Shown piece after piece: positions 7,998-18,792 of a stretch of DNA of 64,000 nucleotides (position 1 is its first letter; the number at the start of each line of letters is the position of its first letter). Source of the DNA: Chitinophagaceae bacterium (GTDB lineage Bacteria; Bacteroidota; Bacteroidia; Chitinophagales; Chitinophagaceae); contig PMSV01000002.1 in assembly GCA_003168265.1 (NCBI GenBank), forward strand, positions 1-64,000, given 5' to 3'. A program made the position numbers and the translations under genes. Below the pieces are notes generated by a model that was given only the letters and a program-made list of their open reading frames with translations, was not told the DNA's origin and did not search any database.

Positions 7998-8909
7998 TTA
8001 AAATGTCGTTGCTATAGGAGGCTGATCGTCTATCCAATTTTGGCGATATTTTTCATTCCAGGCATGTTTCCACCTGCGATGACTCCAAAGCCACATAGAT
8101 GGGTTCTCCCGGATGCTTTGTTCGAGAATTCGGATATAGGCCAATGTAATCTCCCCTTCATGTCTCTGGGCAGAATGGTCGGACAGCAGGCTGATGCGGG
8201 AACGGTAATAACCTCTTTTTTCCTTATGCATCATGGCAAAAATCACAGGTATATCACCGACCATAGCGCCTTTTTCAGGGGCCTGGATAAAGGGGGTAGG
8301 CCGGTTCAGAAAATTCGCCCAATAGGATTTTTCTAAATTGACAGGAGCCTGGTCCGCTACCAGGGCAAGCAGGTATTTATCTTTTCGGTAGGGAATGATT
8401 GCTCGGGAAAGCGAGGTGGCCGGGAGGAGTTGGGTTCCCGTACGTGACCGGATCTTAAGGAAGAGCCGGTCAATGCTTTTATTAGTTACCGGCATATAAA
8501 CTACTAAAAATTTATAGGGCACTCGCAGTGGCATGGTGGCGTTGGCTACTTCCCAGTTGAAATTATGACCCATCACTACCTGGCATTTTCTGTTTTGGCT
8601 GAAAAAATGATCAAACAATTCCGGATTTTCAATGACAAAATGTTTTTTGAGAAAATCCTCATTGGCTGAAAGAACCTTTAGAGTTTCGATGAAATTGTCT
8701 ATGAAATTCAGGTAAAAATCTTTGCCGATCCGGATCCGCTCTTTTTCTGTTTTTTCGGGAAATGCATGTCTTAGGTTATCCAAAACCACTTTTTTTCTAT
8801 ATCCGATCAAATGGAAAAGCAGCACATATATGCTGTCCGACAATATATAGAGTATCCTCATGGGCAGAAGGGACATCAGATAAAGAAAACCATAGAGGAT
8901 ATAATACAT
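7998..8909 (-). CDS. Lysophospholipid/lipid A late acyltransferase (LpxL/HtrB family)
   Basis: The 303-residue protein has an N-terminal membrane anchor (about residues 4-36), then the catalytic H-x4-E motif of this family as HNFNWE (H115, E120), and later EKGAMVGDIPVIFAMMHK and the C-terminal WLWSHRRWKHAWN. These enzymes transfer an acyl chain from acyl-ACP to lipid A precursors or related lipids at the inner membrane. The gene lies 14 bases after the kinase-RapZ gene on the same strand. It may supply an acyl step for lipid A, or for the special lipid suggested by the ACP/ketoacyl synthase genes some 10 kb away; the second idea is inference. Confidence 0.88.
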   Translation of the reverse strand: MYYILYGFLYLMSLLPMRILYILSDSIYVLLFHLIGYRKKVVLDNLRHAFPEKTEKERIRIGKDFYLNFIDNFIETLKVLSANEDFLKKHFVIENPELFDHFFSQNRKCQVVMGHNFNWEVANATMPLRVPYKFLVVYMPVTNKSIDRLFLKIRSRTGTQLLPATSLSRAIIPYRKDKYLLALVADQAPVNLEKSYWANFLNRPTPFIQAPEKGAMVGDIPVIFAMMHKEKRGYYRSRISLLSDHSAQRHEGEITLAYIRILEQSIRENPSMWLWSHRRWKHAWNEKYRQNWIDDQPPIATTF

Positions 8910-8923
8910 GGGATGAAATATTA

Positions 8924-10414
8924 TTACAAAGAAAGACCGAGGGCTTCCTGCTCGATATGATGAAGTTCGATTTTTACCCTGAACTTGTTACGAAGATGCC
9001 TGGCCATGGCTTCTGCTGCATATACACTTCGGTGTTGACCGCCCGTACACCCGAAATTGATCATCAGGCTGCTGAAATCCCGCCTAATATATTCTTCCAC
9101 TGTAATGTCCACAATATCAAAAATACTGTTGAGAAAGGCAGGCATCTTTGTCTGCTGTTCCAGATAATCCTTCACCAGCCTGTCCTTGCCTGTTTTGGCC
9201 TTGTGTTCCTCTATCCGGCCTGGATTTAGAATACCCCGGCAGTCGAATACAAATCCGCCTCCGTTTACAGAAGGATCGCCTGGAATGCCCCTGCGGTAAG
9301 AAAAACTGTTTATATGGACTATGAGTGGCGTTTTTTCGGTTGCTTGTATCGGTTCGAAACGGCCTATGATTTCATCTTTTACTATTTCTTCCATCATGCG
9401 ACTGAACTCGGGCAGTTCGACCCCTGTTTTTTTATTTTGCAGGTACCACCGCAGGTTACGCAGCCCCAGCGGTATGCTGGTAAGAAAATGAGCTTTTCGT
9501 TCAAACAAACCCCTGAATCCATAGGCGCCCAACACCTGCATCAGACGGATCAGAACATAACCATTAAACAGACTGATAAAATTTTCCCGATCGATTTTCT
9601 GATCAAGAATGGATTCAACACTATCGATATAGCTATGAAGCAGGCTATTTTTCCATTCATCCGGTAAATTGGCTTTTGCCTGCCAAAGCATTGAAGCCAC
9701 ATCGTATTGAAGGGCCCCCTTCATGCCTCCCTGGTAATCAATAAAATGCAGGCCGTCTTCCTGTATCAGGATATTTCTGCTCTGGAAGTCCCTGAACATG
9801 AAATAGCAGTATTGCACCTCTGATAAGTATTCGCTTAAGCGGTCGAAATCACTCAGCATTTTTTCCTTGTCATAAGGAATTTGAAGGGCATCCAGAAAAT
9901 AATATTTGAAATACAGCAGGTCGCTTAGAATAGCCTGTTTACCGAATTCCCTTGAGGTAATGCAATAATTATAATCCAGTCCACGGTCGCCATTTATTTG
10001 CAGGAGGGCGAGTTCATGCAGGCTTTTCTTAAATAAGCTATATACCTCCGGCTCATAGCCTTTTTCTTCCAAAATATTCAGGAGGGATTGGTCTCCGAAA
10101 TCTTCCTGTATATAAATGGTTTCTGCCGGATTGACCGCATAGATTGCCGGAACAGGGCATCCTGCCGATTTAAAATGCCGACTGAAAAGGATAAAAGCCC
10201 GGTTCTCTTTCCGGTTTTCCCCATATGCCGCAATAAAACTTCCATTTTCAGTCCTTATGCGGAAATAGATCCTGATACTACCCGATTGAGGTATTTTTCC
10301 AATGTGGATGACCGGGTCATTACTAAAGGAAGAGAATAAATGCCTGATTTCATTGATGATATTTTCCATGCGATTAAGAGCCGGCAAAAATATTGCATTT
10401 TCTATAGAGTTCAT
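8924..10414 (-). CDS. Fusion of an APH-type sugar kinase domain with a RapZ C-terminal domain
   Basis: This 496-residue protein joins two families. Residues about 20-330 resemble the aminoglycoside phosphotransferase/AmgK kinase fold: YIQEDFGDQSLL, the catalytic-loop variant FRDFQSRNIL, and the metal-binding IDYQGG. Residues about 365-496 match the RapZ C-terminal domain: HINSFSYRRGIP, FVFDCRGILNPG, MTGxD-like TGKDRLV, and GCTGGQHRSV (C456, H461). In Proteobacteria RapZ senses glucosamine-6-phosphate and guides RNase E to a small RNA, but its N-terminus is a Walker-type NTPase, not this kinase. A role in amino-sugar or cell-wall precursor metabolism is a reasonable guess. An ATG at residue 16 is an alternative start. 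Confidence 0.85.
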   Translation of the reverse strand: MNSIENAIFLPALNRMENIINEIRHLFSSFSNDPVIHIGKIPQSGSIRIYFRIRTENGSFIAAYGENRKENRAFILFSRHFKSAGCPVPAIYAVNPAETIYIQEDFGDQSLLNILEEKGYEPEVYSLFKKSLHELALLQINGDRGLDYNYCITSREFGKQAILSDLLYFKYYFLDALQIPYDKEKMLSDFDRLSEYLSEVQYCYFMFRDFQSRNILIQEDGLHFIDYQGGMKGALQYDVASMLWQAKANLPDEWKNSLLHSYIDSVESILDQKIDRENFISLFNGYVLIRLMQVLGAYGFRGLFERKAHFLTSIPLGLRNLRWYLQNKKTGVELPEFSRMMEEIVKDEIIGRFEPIQATEKTPLIVHINSFSYRRGIPGDPSVNGGGFVFDCRGILNPGRIEEHKAKTGKDRLVKDYLEQQTKMPAFLNSIFDIVDITVEEYIRRDFSSLMINFGCTGGQHRSVYAAEAMARHLRNKFRVKIELHHIEQEALGLSL

Positions 10415-10439
10415 CCGGCCTTAATGCTCCCTGTTCCTG

Positions 10440-11255
10440 TTATTGGCTATTTTGATCATAAGCCAGACTGAACTGATACCATTCGGACTCTTCTTTGGGC
10501 TGCTGGCTTTGATTATTGTTCCGGTAACCGCCACCTCCTCCACCCATATGCATTCCCATGCCCCGCATGCCATAGGAAGGCCTGGAATTATTATTGTTAT
10601 TGTTCCGGTAAGTAGATACTCCGATATTTATTCCTACGCTGAAATTCTTCCCCGTATTCTTTGCATAAAGGTTAAGGCCTGGAATATCCGCAAGTGGAAT
10701 TATCGCTTCATAGAAAAGGATGCTGTCCTCGTGAATTTTCAACCCAACCTTGATAGGTGCTTTCAGGTCTGTCGTGCCGAACTGGCCGTTCTCTATATTT
10801 ATGAATCCGTTGGTATTATAGTAATCCGACTGCAGCAGCAGTTGATCCAAGGATTGGGATGATTGGGTGGATGCCGAAGCGGGCATTGGATCGCCGTTAT
10901 TTCTATTGTATCCGCTCTGTTCAGGTTTTTTTACCGGGTATTCCAGGCTGATGGTCTTGTTTTTATCCCCTTTTGGATCCAGGTAAATGTTCAGGCCGTT
11001 TTTTAGTATTCTGTTCTGTGTATTCCTGTCCGTACAAAGCAGGGCTATATAGAGGTTTTTCCTGTCATTGGTCACGCTATATTGGAATAGGTGTTTTGCA
11101 TCACTGAAACGAAGGGGAAGACTCCAGTCATCGTAATTTCCATCGGCGATAACGGCGTTGCTTTGGAAATGGCCTGCCGGAGCCAGTTTTGGGGAGCAGG
11201 CAACATATATGAAAAATGATGCCATCAGGGAAACCAAATAGAGGCGCAGGTTCAT
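10440..11255 (-). CDS. Lipoprotein with a DOMON/CBM9-like domain
   Basis: The 271-residue protein has a lipoprotein signal (MNLRLYLVSLMASFFIYVAC, Cys20). It then resembles the CBM9/DOMON beta-sandwich family: ADGNYDDWSLPLRF near residue 38, NDRKNLYIALLCTDRN, NIYLDPKGDK and a later YEAIIPLADIPGL. The C-terminal quarter is low complexity and rich in Asn, Gly and Met (RNNNNNNSRPSYGMRGMGM). It is probably anchored in the outer membrane or periplasmic face. No binding partner can be named. It precedes the kinase-RapZ gene by 25 bases on the same strand. Confidence 0.75.
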   Translation of the reverse strand: MNLRLYLVSLMASFFIYVACSPKLAPAGHFQSNAVIADGNYDDWSLPLRFSDAKHLFQYSVTNDRKNLYIALLCTDRNTQNRILKNGLNIYLDPKGDKNKTISLEYPVKKPEQSGYNRNNGDPMPASASTQSSQSLDQLLLQSDYYNTNGFINIENGQFGTTDLKAPIKVGLKIHEDSILFYEAIIPLADIPGLNLYAKNTGKNFSVGINIGVSTYRNNNNNNSRPSYGMRGMGMHMGGGGGGYRNNNQSQQPKEESEWYQFSLAYDQNSQ

Positions 11256-11345
11256 CTTGAGTATTTTGAACCAATATTAATCAGAAGCAAACAAAGAATT
11301 TGCTAAAATTGGTTAACCGAACATTAAAGTCAGTTCATCCAGCGC

Positions 11346-12047
11346 TTATCTGAGCCTATTTTCAAAAAATGACAATGTCAGGGCCCATGCTTCCTTCGCT
11401 GCCTGGGGATTATAAGATGCTCTTTCATCGCAATTGAATCCATGGTCTGCAAAGGAGATCACCACATTGATAAAGGTCTTCTGAGCCTTTTGAAGAGATT
11501 CAACAACGAGCTGGATATGTTCAGGTAAAATATGTTTATCGAGGCCGCCCCAGAACATCAGGTGCGGAGCATGAATTTCATGCAGACGGTCTGCCAGGGC
11601 TGGCATGCTGCCGGAATAGTAGGAGACCGAAGCGGCAAGCGGAAGGATAATATTGGCCAAAAACGAAACGCGGCCACCCATGCAAAATCCTATGCTTCCA
11701 ATCTTGTCTGATTTGACTGATGTGTTTACTGCGAGCCAATCATAACTGGCTCTGATATCTTTCTCAAGCCCTTCGGTGTTAATTGCCTGCATATGGGGCA
11801 TCACGGATGAAAAATCTGTATAACTGCCTTCAAAACCGGGAGCGGTCCGGTGAAACAACTCAGGGGCAATAGCTATATATCCCTGACCCGCCAGCCTTTC
11901 TGCTATATTGCGGATATGGCTGTTTACACCAAAAGCTTCCTGGAAAACCATGATTCCCGGATGAGGACCGGGACCCTCCGGATAGACAACAAAAGCATCC
12001 ATTTTGGTTCCGTCTGCAACCGAAAGAGTGATCTTTTCCCGTTTCAT
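11346..12047 (-). CDS. Dienelactone hydrolase family protein
   Basis: This 233-residue alpha/beta hydrolase has the family nucleophile motif GFCMGG with Cys122, the acid D170 (WGGLDKHI) and the base H202 (FADHGFN). The N-terminus has no signal peptide, so it should be cytoplasmic. Family members cleave dienelactones or other small esters, and many have unknown substrates. The gene starts 12 bases after the stop of the GH63-like gene and shares its operon. That setting suggests a role in carbohydrate or lactone turnover, for example of a sugar lactone, but this is inference. Confidence 0.9.
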   Translation of the reverse strand: MKREKITLSVADGTKMDAFVVYPEGPGPHPGIMVFQEAFGVNSHIRNIAERLAGQGYIAIAPELFHRTAPGFEGSYTDFSSVMPHMQAINTEGLEKDIRASYDWLAVNTSVKSDKIGSIGFCMGGRVSFLANIILPLAASVSYYSGSMPALADRLHEIHAPHLMFWGGLDKHILPEHIQLVVESLQKAQKTFINVVISFADHGFNCDERASYNPQAAKEAWALTLSFFENRLR

Positions 12048-12059
12048 TTTTGTTAATTA

Positions 12060-14675
<2,616 letters not shown>

Positions 14676-14747
14676 TTTTTTTCAATTCATGTCTAACCTT
14701 TTACTCTGTAAATAGTTCAGATAACCTGTCTGCTTTTTAAGCCGCTT

Positions 14748-15557
14748 CTAACCATTCGTAGAAAAACCCGGGTAGAGGGTCATACCGCCGTCCACAAAAA
14801 TCGAGGCTCCTGTGATATAATCGGAATCATCGCTGGCAAGCCAGACTGCCGCTTTGCCGATATCCTCTGGTTGACCAATCCGCTGGTAGGGAATGAGGGT
14901 GAGCAGGGACTGCAATGCTTCCGGCGTATCCCAGGCCTGCCTGTTGATCGGCGTTTGAATGGCGCCCGGGCAAATGCTATTCACCCTTATTTTTTTAGGT
15001 GCGAATTCCTGTGCGACGCTTTTCATCAAAAGCATGATGCCTCCTTTACTGGCTGCGTAATTCGCATGCCCGGCCCAGGGGATCACTTCATGGACGCTGC
15101 TCATGCAGATGATTTTTCCCAAAGCACTGGATCTTTGAGGCACAGGGCCTCTTTTAAGAAATTCCCTGATGGCTTCCCTGGCGCAAAGAAACTGGCCGGT
15201 CAAATTGACACCCAGGACAAAATTCCATTGTTCAAGCGTCATCTCGTTAAAGGGTGAATCCCGCTGAAGTCCTGCATTGTTCACCAGGATATCTACGGTG
15301 CCGAATTGTCTTGCTAAATCCGCGAACATCCGGATCACTTCTTCTTCCTTGCTTACATCGCATTGATAGGAGATTCCCTGCCCCCCATCCGCCCTGATCT
15401 CTGCAACAACCGCATCAGCAGCTTCCTGGGTGGAAGGCACCGGGTGGTTGACGATGACCGTCGCGCCGGCCTCCGCTAATTTTTTTGCAACTCCGGCCCC
15501 GATGCCGGAACTGGCACCAGTTACAATGGCAACCTGGTCCTTTAATTTTTTTTCCAT
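14748..15557 (-). CDS. gdh: SDR oxidoreductase, probable glucose 1-dehydrogenase
   Basis: This 269-residue classical short-chain dehydrogenase has the nucleotide-binding TGASSGIG (residues 13-20), NNAG (93-96), and catalytic S154, Y167 and K171 in MSSVHEVIPWAGHANYAASK. The SSVHEVIPW block is typical of Bacillus-type glucose 1-dehydrogenases, which oxidise beta-D-glucose to gluconolactone with NAD(P). The C-terminus GASIFVDGGMTLYPGF also fits. It is the first gene of a three-gene operon with the glucosidase and the dienelactone hydrolase. The substrate is inferred from sequence signature and context. Confidence 0.88.
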   Translation of the reverse strand: MEKKLKDQVAIVTGASSGIGAGVAKKLAEAGATVIVNHPVPSTQEAADAVVAEIRADGGQGISYQCDVSKEEEVIRMFADLARQFGTVDILVNNAGLQRDSPFNEMTLEQWNFVLGVNLTGQFLCAREAIREFLKRGPVPQRSSALGKIICMSSVHEVIPWAGHANYAASKGGIMLLMKSVAQEFAPKKIRVNSICPGAIQTPINRQAWDTPEALQSLLTLIPYQRIGQPEDIGKAAVWLASDDSDYITGASIFVDGGMTLYPGFSTNG

Positions 15558-15615
15558 ACACTAAATGTTAGCTCTTTTTAAACCTCCATCATGATTTGAT
15601 CATTCCTTTATCACC

Positions 15616-15623
15616 CAAATTTA
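15616..15623 (-). promoter_or_regulatory. -7 promoter box (TAAATTTG) for the gdh operon
   Basis: On the minus strand this reads TAAATTTG, a full match to TAnnTTTG, about 60 bases upstream of the gdh ATG. No clear -33 TTTG lies 19-20 bases further up. Confidence 0.4.
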
Positions 15624-15728
15624 GGAGCTATTTTATAGACTTCATTTTAAAAAGGAAAATGGCAGACTGGCTAAGGAAGCTCACAAAAAATTTTTATGTT
15701 ATCTTGGAACCATTATCAAAATAAGCTG

Positions 15729-16421
15729 ATGACCGTTGAAGAAATATTGGTTGACATTCAGGATATCTCGAGAATTTATTACCTGGGATCTTCTGAACTC
15801 AAAGCCCTGAATAACCTCAGTTGCAAGGTGGGGAAGGGAGATTTTCTCGTCATTGCAGGCCCCTCCGGGAGTGGCAAAACAACCCTGCTTAATATTATCG
15901 GATGCATTGACAAACCAAGTTCCGGGAGAATTATATTTGAAAGGAAGGATATAACAGATATTTCCCTTGACAAGTTGAATCCTCTTCGCTTGAATCATAT
16001 CGGGTTTATTTTTCAGTCCTTCAACCTGATCCCTGTATTGACGGCCTATGAAAATGTCGAACTTCCCCTGCTTTTCAAAGGTCTTGGAACCCGGGAGATC
16101 CGGGAACTGGCCGAAAAATTCCTTCATCGGGTAGGCATCGCAGATAAAATGCATCAGCGGCCTTCTTCCCTTTCCGGAGGCCAGAGACAACGGCTTTCCA
16201 TCGCCAGGGCCCTTGCAGGAAATCCTACTCTTATCGTTGCGGATGAACCTACGGCCAACCTTGACCGGAAGAATGCGGAGTCCATCATCGAACTGATGCG
16301 GGAACTCAACAAAGAACTGGGCGTCACAGTGGTCATTGCCTCCCATGATCAAATGGTCATTGAACACGCATCTTCCCGATTATTCATCCAGGACGGCAGT
16401 AAACTGATAAGACATGAATGA
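15729..16421 (+). CDS. ABC transporter ATP-binding protein (LolD/MacB type)
   Basis: It has a Walker A (GPSGSGKTT), Q-loop (FQSFNLIPVLTAYENVELP), ABC signature (LSGGQRQR), Walker B (LIVADEPT) and H-loop (VIASHD). The order and the LIPVLTAYENVELPL segment place it in the LolD/MacB/FtsE group, which powers non-transport or lipoprotein-release machines. I chose ATG 15729 (MTVEEILVDIQDISRIYYLG) because the 11 codons before it, from ATG 15696, are not part of the fold. The permease start overlaps its stop by 8 bases, so the two are translationally coupled. Confidence 0.9.
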   Translation: MTVEEILVDIQDISRIYYLGSSELKALNNLSCKVGKGDFLVIAGPSGSGKTTLLNIIGCIDKPSSGRIIFERKDITDISLDKLNPLRLNHIGFIFQSFNLIPVLTAYENVELPLLFKGLGTREIRELAEKFLHRVGIADKMHQRPSSLSGGQRQRLSIARALAGNPTLIVADEPTANLDRKNAESIIELMRELNKELGVTVVIASHDQMVIEHASSRLFIQDGSKLIRHE

Positions 16422-17733
16422 ATCTCAAATAAAAGGAAACCGAGGCCATTACGGATGGAGAAATCGAATAAAATTACTGAAACTGGCTTATCGCAATCTC
16501 TTTCGTAATAAACGGCGTAGTTTTTTCGCTCTCCTGATCGCTGTCTCCGGTTGTACAGCGCTCTGCATTGCCATTGGATATTATAGGTTTTCAATATACA
16601 GCCTGCAGGAACTCACGATTCGTAATGGATTCGGAGGTGCCGGAGGATCAGCCCACGTACAAATTATGGATCGGCGAATGTTAGAAGAGCAGGAAGATCA
16701 TGCGCTGGAATTCGGAATGGATAGCATTGAGCGCCTTGAGACTTTGATCAGCCAGGATAAGGAGGTGGCTTATGTATTGCCACGCATTGAATTCGGAGGC
16801 CTGATTTCCAATGGAGAAACGTCCCTTCCCTTCAAAGGTTACGGAATCCGTGTGCCTGAGGAAATGCGGTTGCTGGCTGGCATGTCTGAAATAAATCCAA
16901 GGCTGAAATTGGGGGAACAGTTGGCCCCATTAAATACCAACCGCCAGGGAATTATCCTCGGAAAAGGCCTCGCTAAAGCACTGCATGCAAAAACAGGGGA
17001 TATGCTCATGATGTATGGAACTAATACTGAAGGCGCGATCAATGGGATCGATGTTGAATTATTGGGCATCATGTCCACCGGAGTTAGTGAAACCGATCGT
17101 TATTACTTGCTCACCCGAAACGAAAATGCGGAGAAACTTCTCAACTCTCATAAGACCAGTATTCTGGCGCTGATGTTTAAAAACCGTGAGCACTTGGAAG
17201 ATAAGATCAGAAGGCTAAGATCTTTTTTGGAAACAGATAGCGCCGGAGCAAAAACGGTCCTTCTCCCTTGGTATCAAAATGCCGCATTTTATCTGTCGAT
17301 CCGTGATATATTCAATATCATATTCAGTTTTATGGGGGCTATCATCCTTGTCATTGTCCTGCTTAGTTGTTGGAATATTATGAACATGACCACCATGGAA
17401 AGGATCAGGGAGATTGGCACCCTGCGTGCCATGGGATTGAGCCGAAGACAAATCAATAGCATATTCGTACTCGAAGCCTTTCTCATAGGGCTTTTTGGAG
17501 CTATTATCGGCATGGCGCTTCAATGGATCCTTGCGCGGATAATCACTGCTTTACATATCATCATGCCACCCGTACCCGGAATGAGCAGGCCCTATACCTT
17601 GCAGGTTTATGGCATGACCCTCCTTCATCCGTTGGTGGCTTCAGGGATCATCGCAGCCATTACGCTTTCCGGTTTATCTTCCATGATGATCATTAAACGC
17701 TATACCATTGTAGAATCACTTGATCACAGCTAA
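16414..17733 (+). CDS. ABC transporter permease (FtsX/LolC/MacB family)
   Basis: The 439-residue protein has one N-terminal membrane helix (about residues 33-55), a large periplasmic domain of about 240 residues (MacB-PCD type), and three C-terminal helices with the FtsX signature ERIREIGTLRAMGLSRRQI (about residues 330-348). This is the layout of LolC/LolE and of MacB permeases, which move lipoproteins or lipids without a classical channel. A single permease follows the ATPase, so the working unit is probably a homodimer. It is followed 12 bases later by a LolA-like protein, which supports a role in delivering a lipid or lipoprotein to the outer membrane. Confidence 0.9.
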   Translation: MNESQIKGNRGHYGWRNRIKLLKLAYRNLFRNKRRSFFALLIAVSGCTALCIAIGYYRFSIYSLQELTIRNGFGGAGGSAHVQIMDRRMLEEQEDHALEFGMDSIERLETLISQDKEVAYVLPRIEFGGLISNGETSLPFKGYGIRVPEEMRLLAGMSEINPRLKLGEQLAPLNTNRQGIILGKGLAKALHAKTGDMLMMYGTNTEGAINGIDVELLGIMSTGVSETDRYYLLTRNENAEKLLNSHKTSILALMFKNREHLEDKIRRLRSFLETDSAGAKTVLLPWYQNAAFYLSIRDIFNIIFSFMGAIILVIVLLSCWNIMNMTTMERIREIGTLRAMGLSRRQINSIFVLEAFLIGLFGAIIGMALQWILARIITALHIIMPPVPGMSRPYTLQVYGMTLLHPLVASGIIAAITLSGLSSMMIIKRYTIVESLDHS

Positions 17734-17745
17734 ACCAGGCGGAAG

Positions 17746-18525
17746 ATGAAAATGATAATAAAATATACCTTTTCTTTAATTGTTTTATTCATATGCCTGA
17801 AAAGCATCTCCCTTGCGCAGCAACCGGTCCGCCCTGACGAAATCCTGCAACAGGCGGAAAACAAACGGATGCCCTGGCCGCAAATGTCAATGGAGGTAAT
17901 ACTGCAAGATAGCATTGAAGTCGGCGCCCCCGGCCCGGCAAATTCTGTTTACAGCGCCTACAGGGTCTACTTTGAAAAGAACAGGGCCCTGGTGGCCTGT
18001 CTCAGCCCGGAGTCCCAAAAAGGCAACCTGCTCTTATTGATTGGAGGAGAACTCTGGATGTATATACATTCCATGTCGCAACCGGTTAAAATGACAGCCC
18101 TGCAACGATTGTTCGGATCCGTCTCTTTTTTGGATATCGCCCGGCTGGACTGGGAACAGGACTATTCGATCGGGTCCATGGAAATAGTTGAATATACTCC
18201 GCTTGTGCGGTCCTACCTGCTTCATTTAACGGCGAGATTCCCTAATGCCTCTTATAAAAAAATGGACCTCTGGGTTGATATGAAAACCAAAAGGCCCCTG
18301 AAAGAATCCATTTACCTAAGTGAAGGAAAATTATACAAGACCCTTTTTTTTGAGTCCTATGCAATGTTAATGGGAAAGGACTTCAACGAGCGCATAGTCT
18401 TCGTCGACCATTTCAACAAGGACAAAAAATCCACGGCTGTATTTAGTCATGTCAGGCAGGAAAAACAGTTGCCACAGAGTTATTTTCTAAAAGAAAAAAT
18501 GCCGGAGAATTCAAAAATGTTTTAG
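17746..18525 (+). CDS. Outer-membrane lipoprotein-sorting protein (LolA superfamily)
   Basis: This 259-residue protein has a cleavable signal peptide (MKMIIKYTFSLIVLFICLKSISLAQQ). The mature part resembles the LolA/LolB-fold family COG2834, with LLLIGGELWMYIHSMSQPVKM and DLWVDMKTKRPLKESIY. Members bind acyl chains in an open beta-barrel and often sit next to LolCD-like ABC genes, as here. It is longer than classical LolA (about 200 residues). It converges with the ACP gene and overlaps its end by 4 bases. Confidence 0.82.
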   Translation: MKMIIKYTFSLIVLFICLKSISLAQQPVRPDEILQQAENKRMPWPQMSMEVILQDSIEVGAPGPANSVYSAYRVYFEKNRALVACLSPESQKGNLLLLIGGELWMYIHSMSQPVKMTALQRLFGSVSFLDIARLDWEQDYSIGSMEIVEYTPLVRSYLLHLTARFPNASYKKMDLWVDMKTKRPLKESIYLSEGKLYKTLFFESYAMLMGKDFNERIVFVDHFNKDKKSTAVFSHVRQEKQLPQSYFLKEKMPENSKMF

Positions 18526-18788
18526 AGATTTTTTTCTGCCAGCCGTTCCTGTATCGTATTGAGGCAGGCCCCAACCGTATTTAATTTCCCGATAGCCTCA
18601 TTTTTTATCTCGATGCCGTATTTGTTTTCAACCTGAATTATGATATCCACAAGGTCGATAGAGTCCATATGCAGGTCCTTTACAAAATCCGTTTGATCGG
18701 TAATATTATCCAGGCGGGGTTTATCATCATCATGCATATACTCACCCATCATAGATTTCAATTCCTTCAGGAGATCCGCTCTGTCCAT
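18522..18788 (-). CDS. Acyl carrier protein, dedicated copy
   Basis: This 88-residue protein has the four-helix ACP pattern with the phosphopantetheine serine S43 in LHMDSIDLVDIIIQVE. The ATG at 18788 fits the family; the longer frame from 18821 would add a basic, unrelated leader. The gene lies 4 bases after the ketoacyl synthase stop. A separate ACP beside its own ketoacyl synthase and dehydratase is typical of secondary lipid or polyene pathways rather than the housekeeping acpP-fabF pair, because the sequence lacks the usual MSDIxxRVKxII start of acpP. Confidence 0.9.
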   Translation of the reverse strand: MDRADLLKELKSMMGEYMHDDDKPRLDNITDQTDFVKDLHMDSIDLVDIIIQVENKYGIEIKNEAIGKLNTVGACLNTIQERLAEKNL

Positions 18789-18792
18789 GTGT

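Noticed and set aside
15696-15728. Upstream ATG for the ABC ATPase
   Set aside because: The 11 extra residues do not fit the fold; the ATG at 15729 begins the conserved start.
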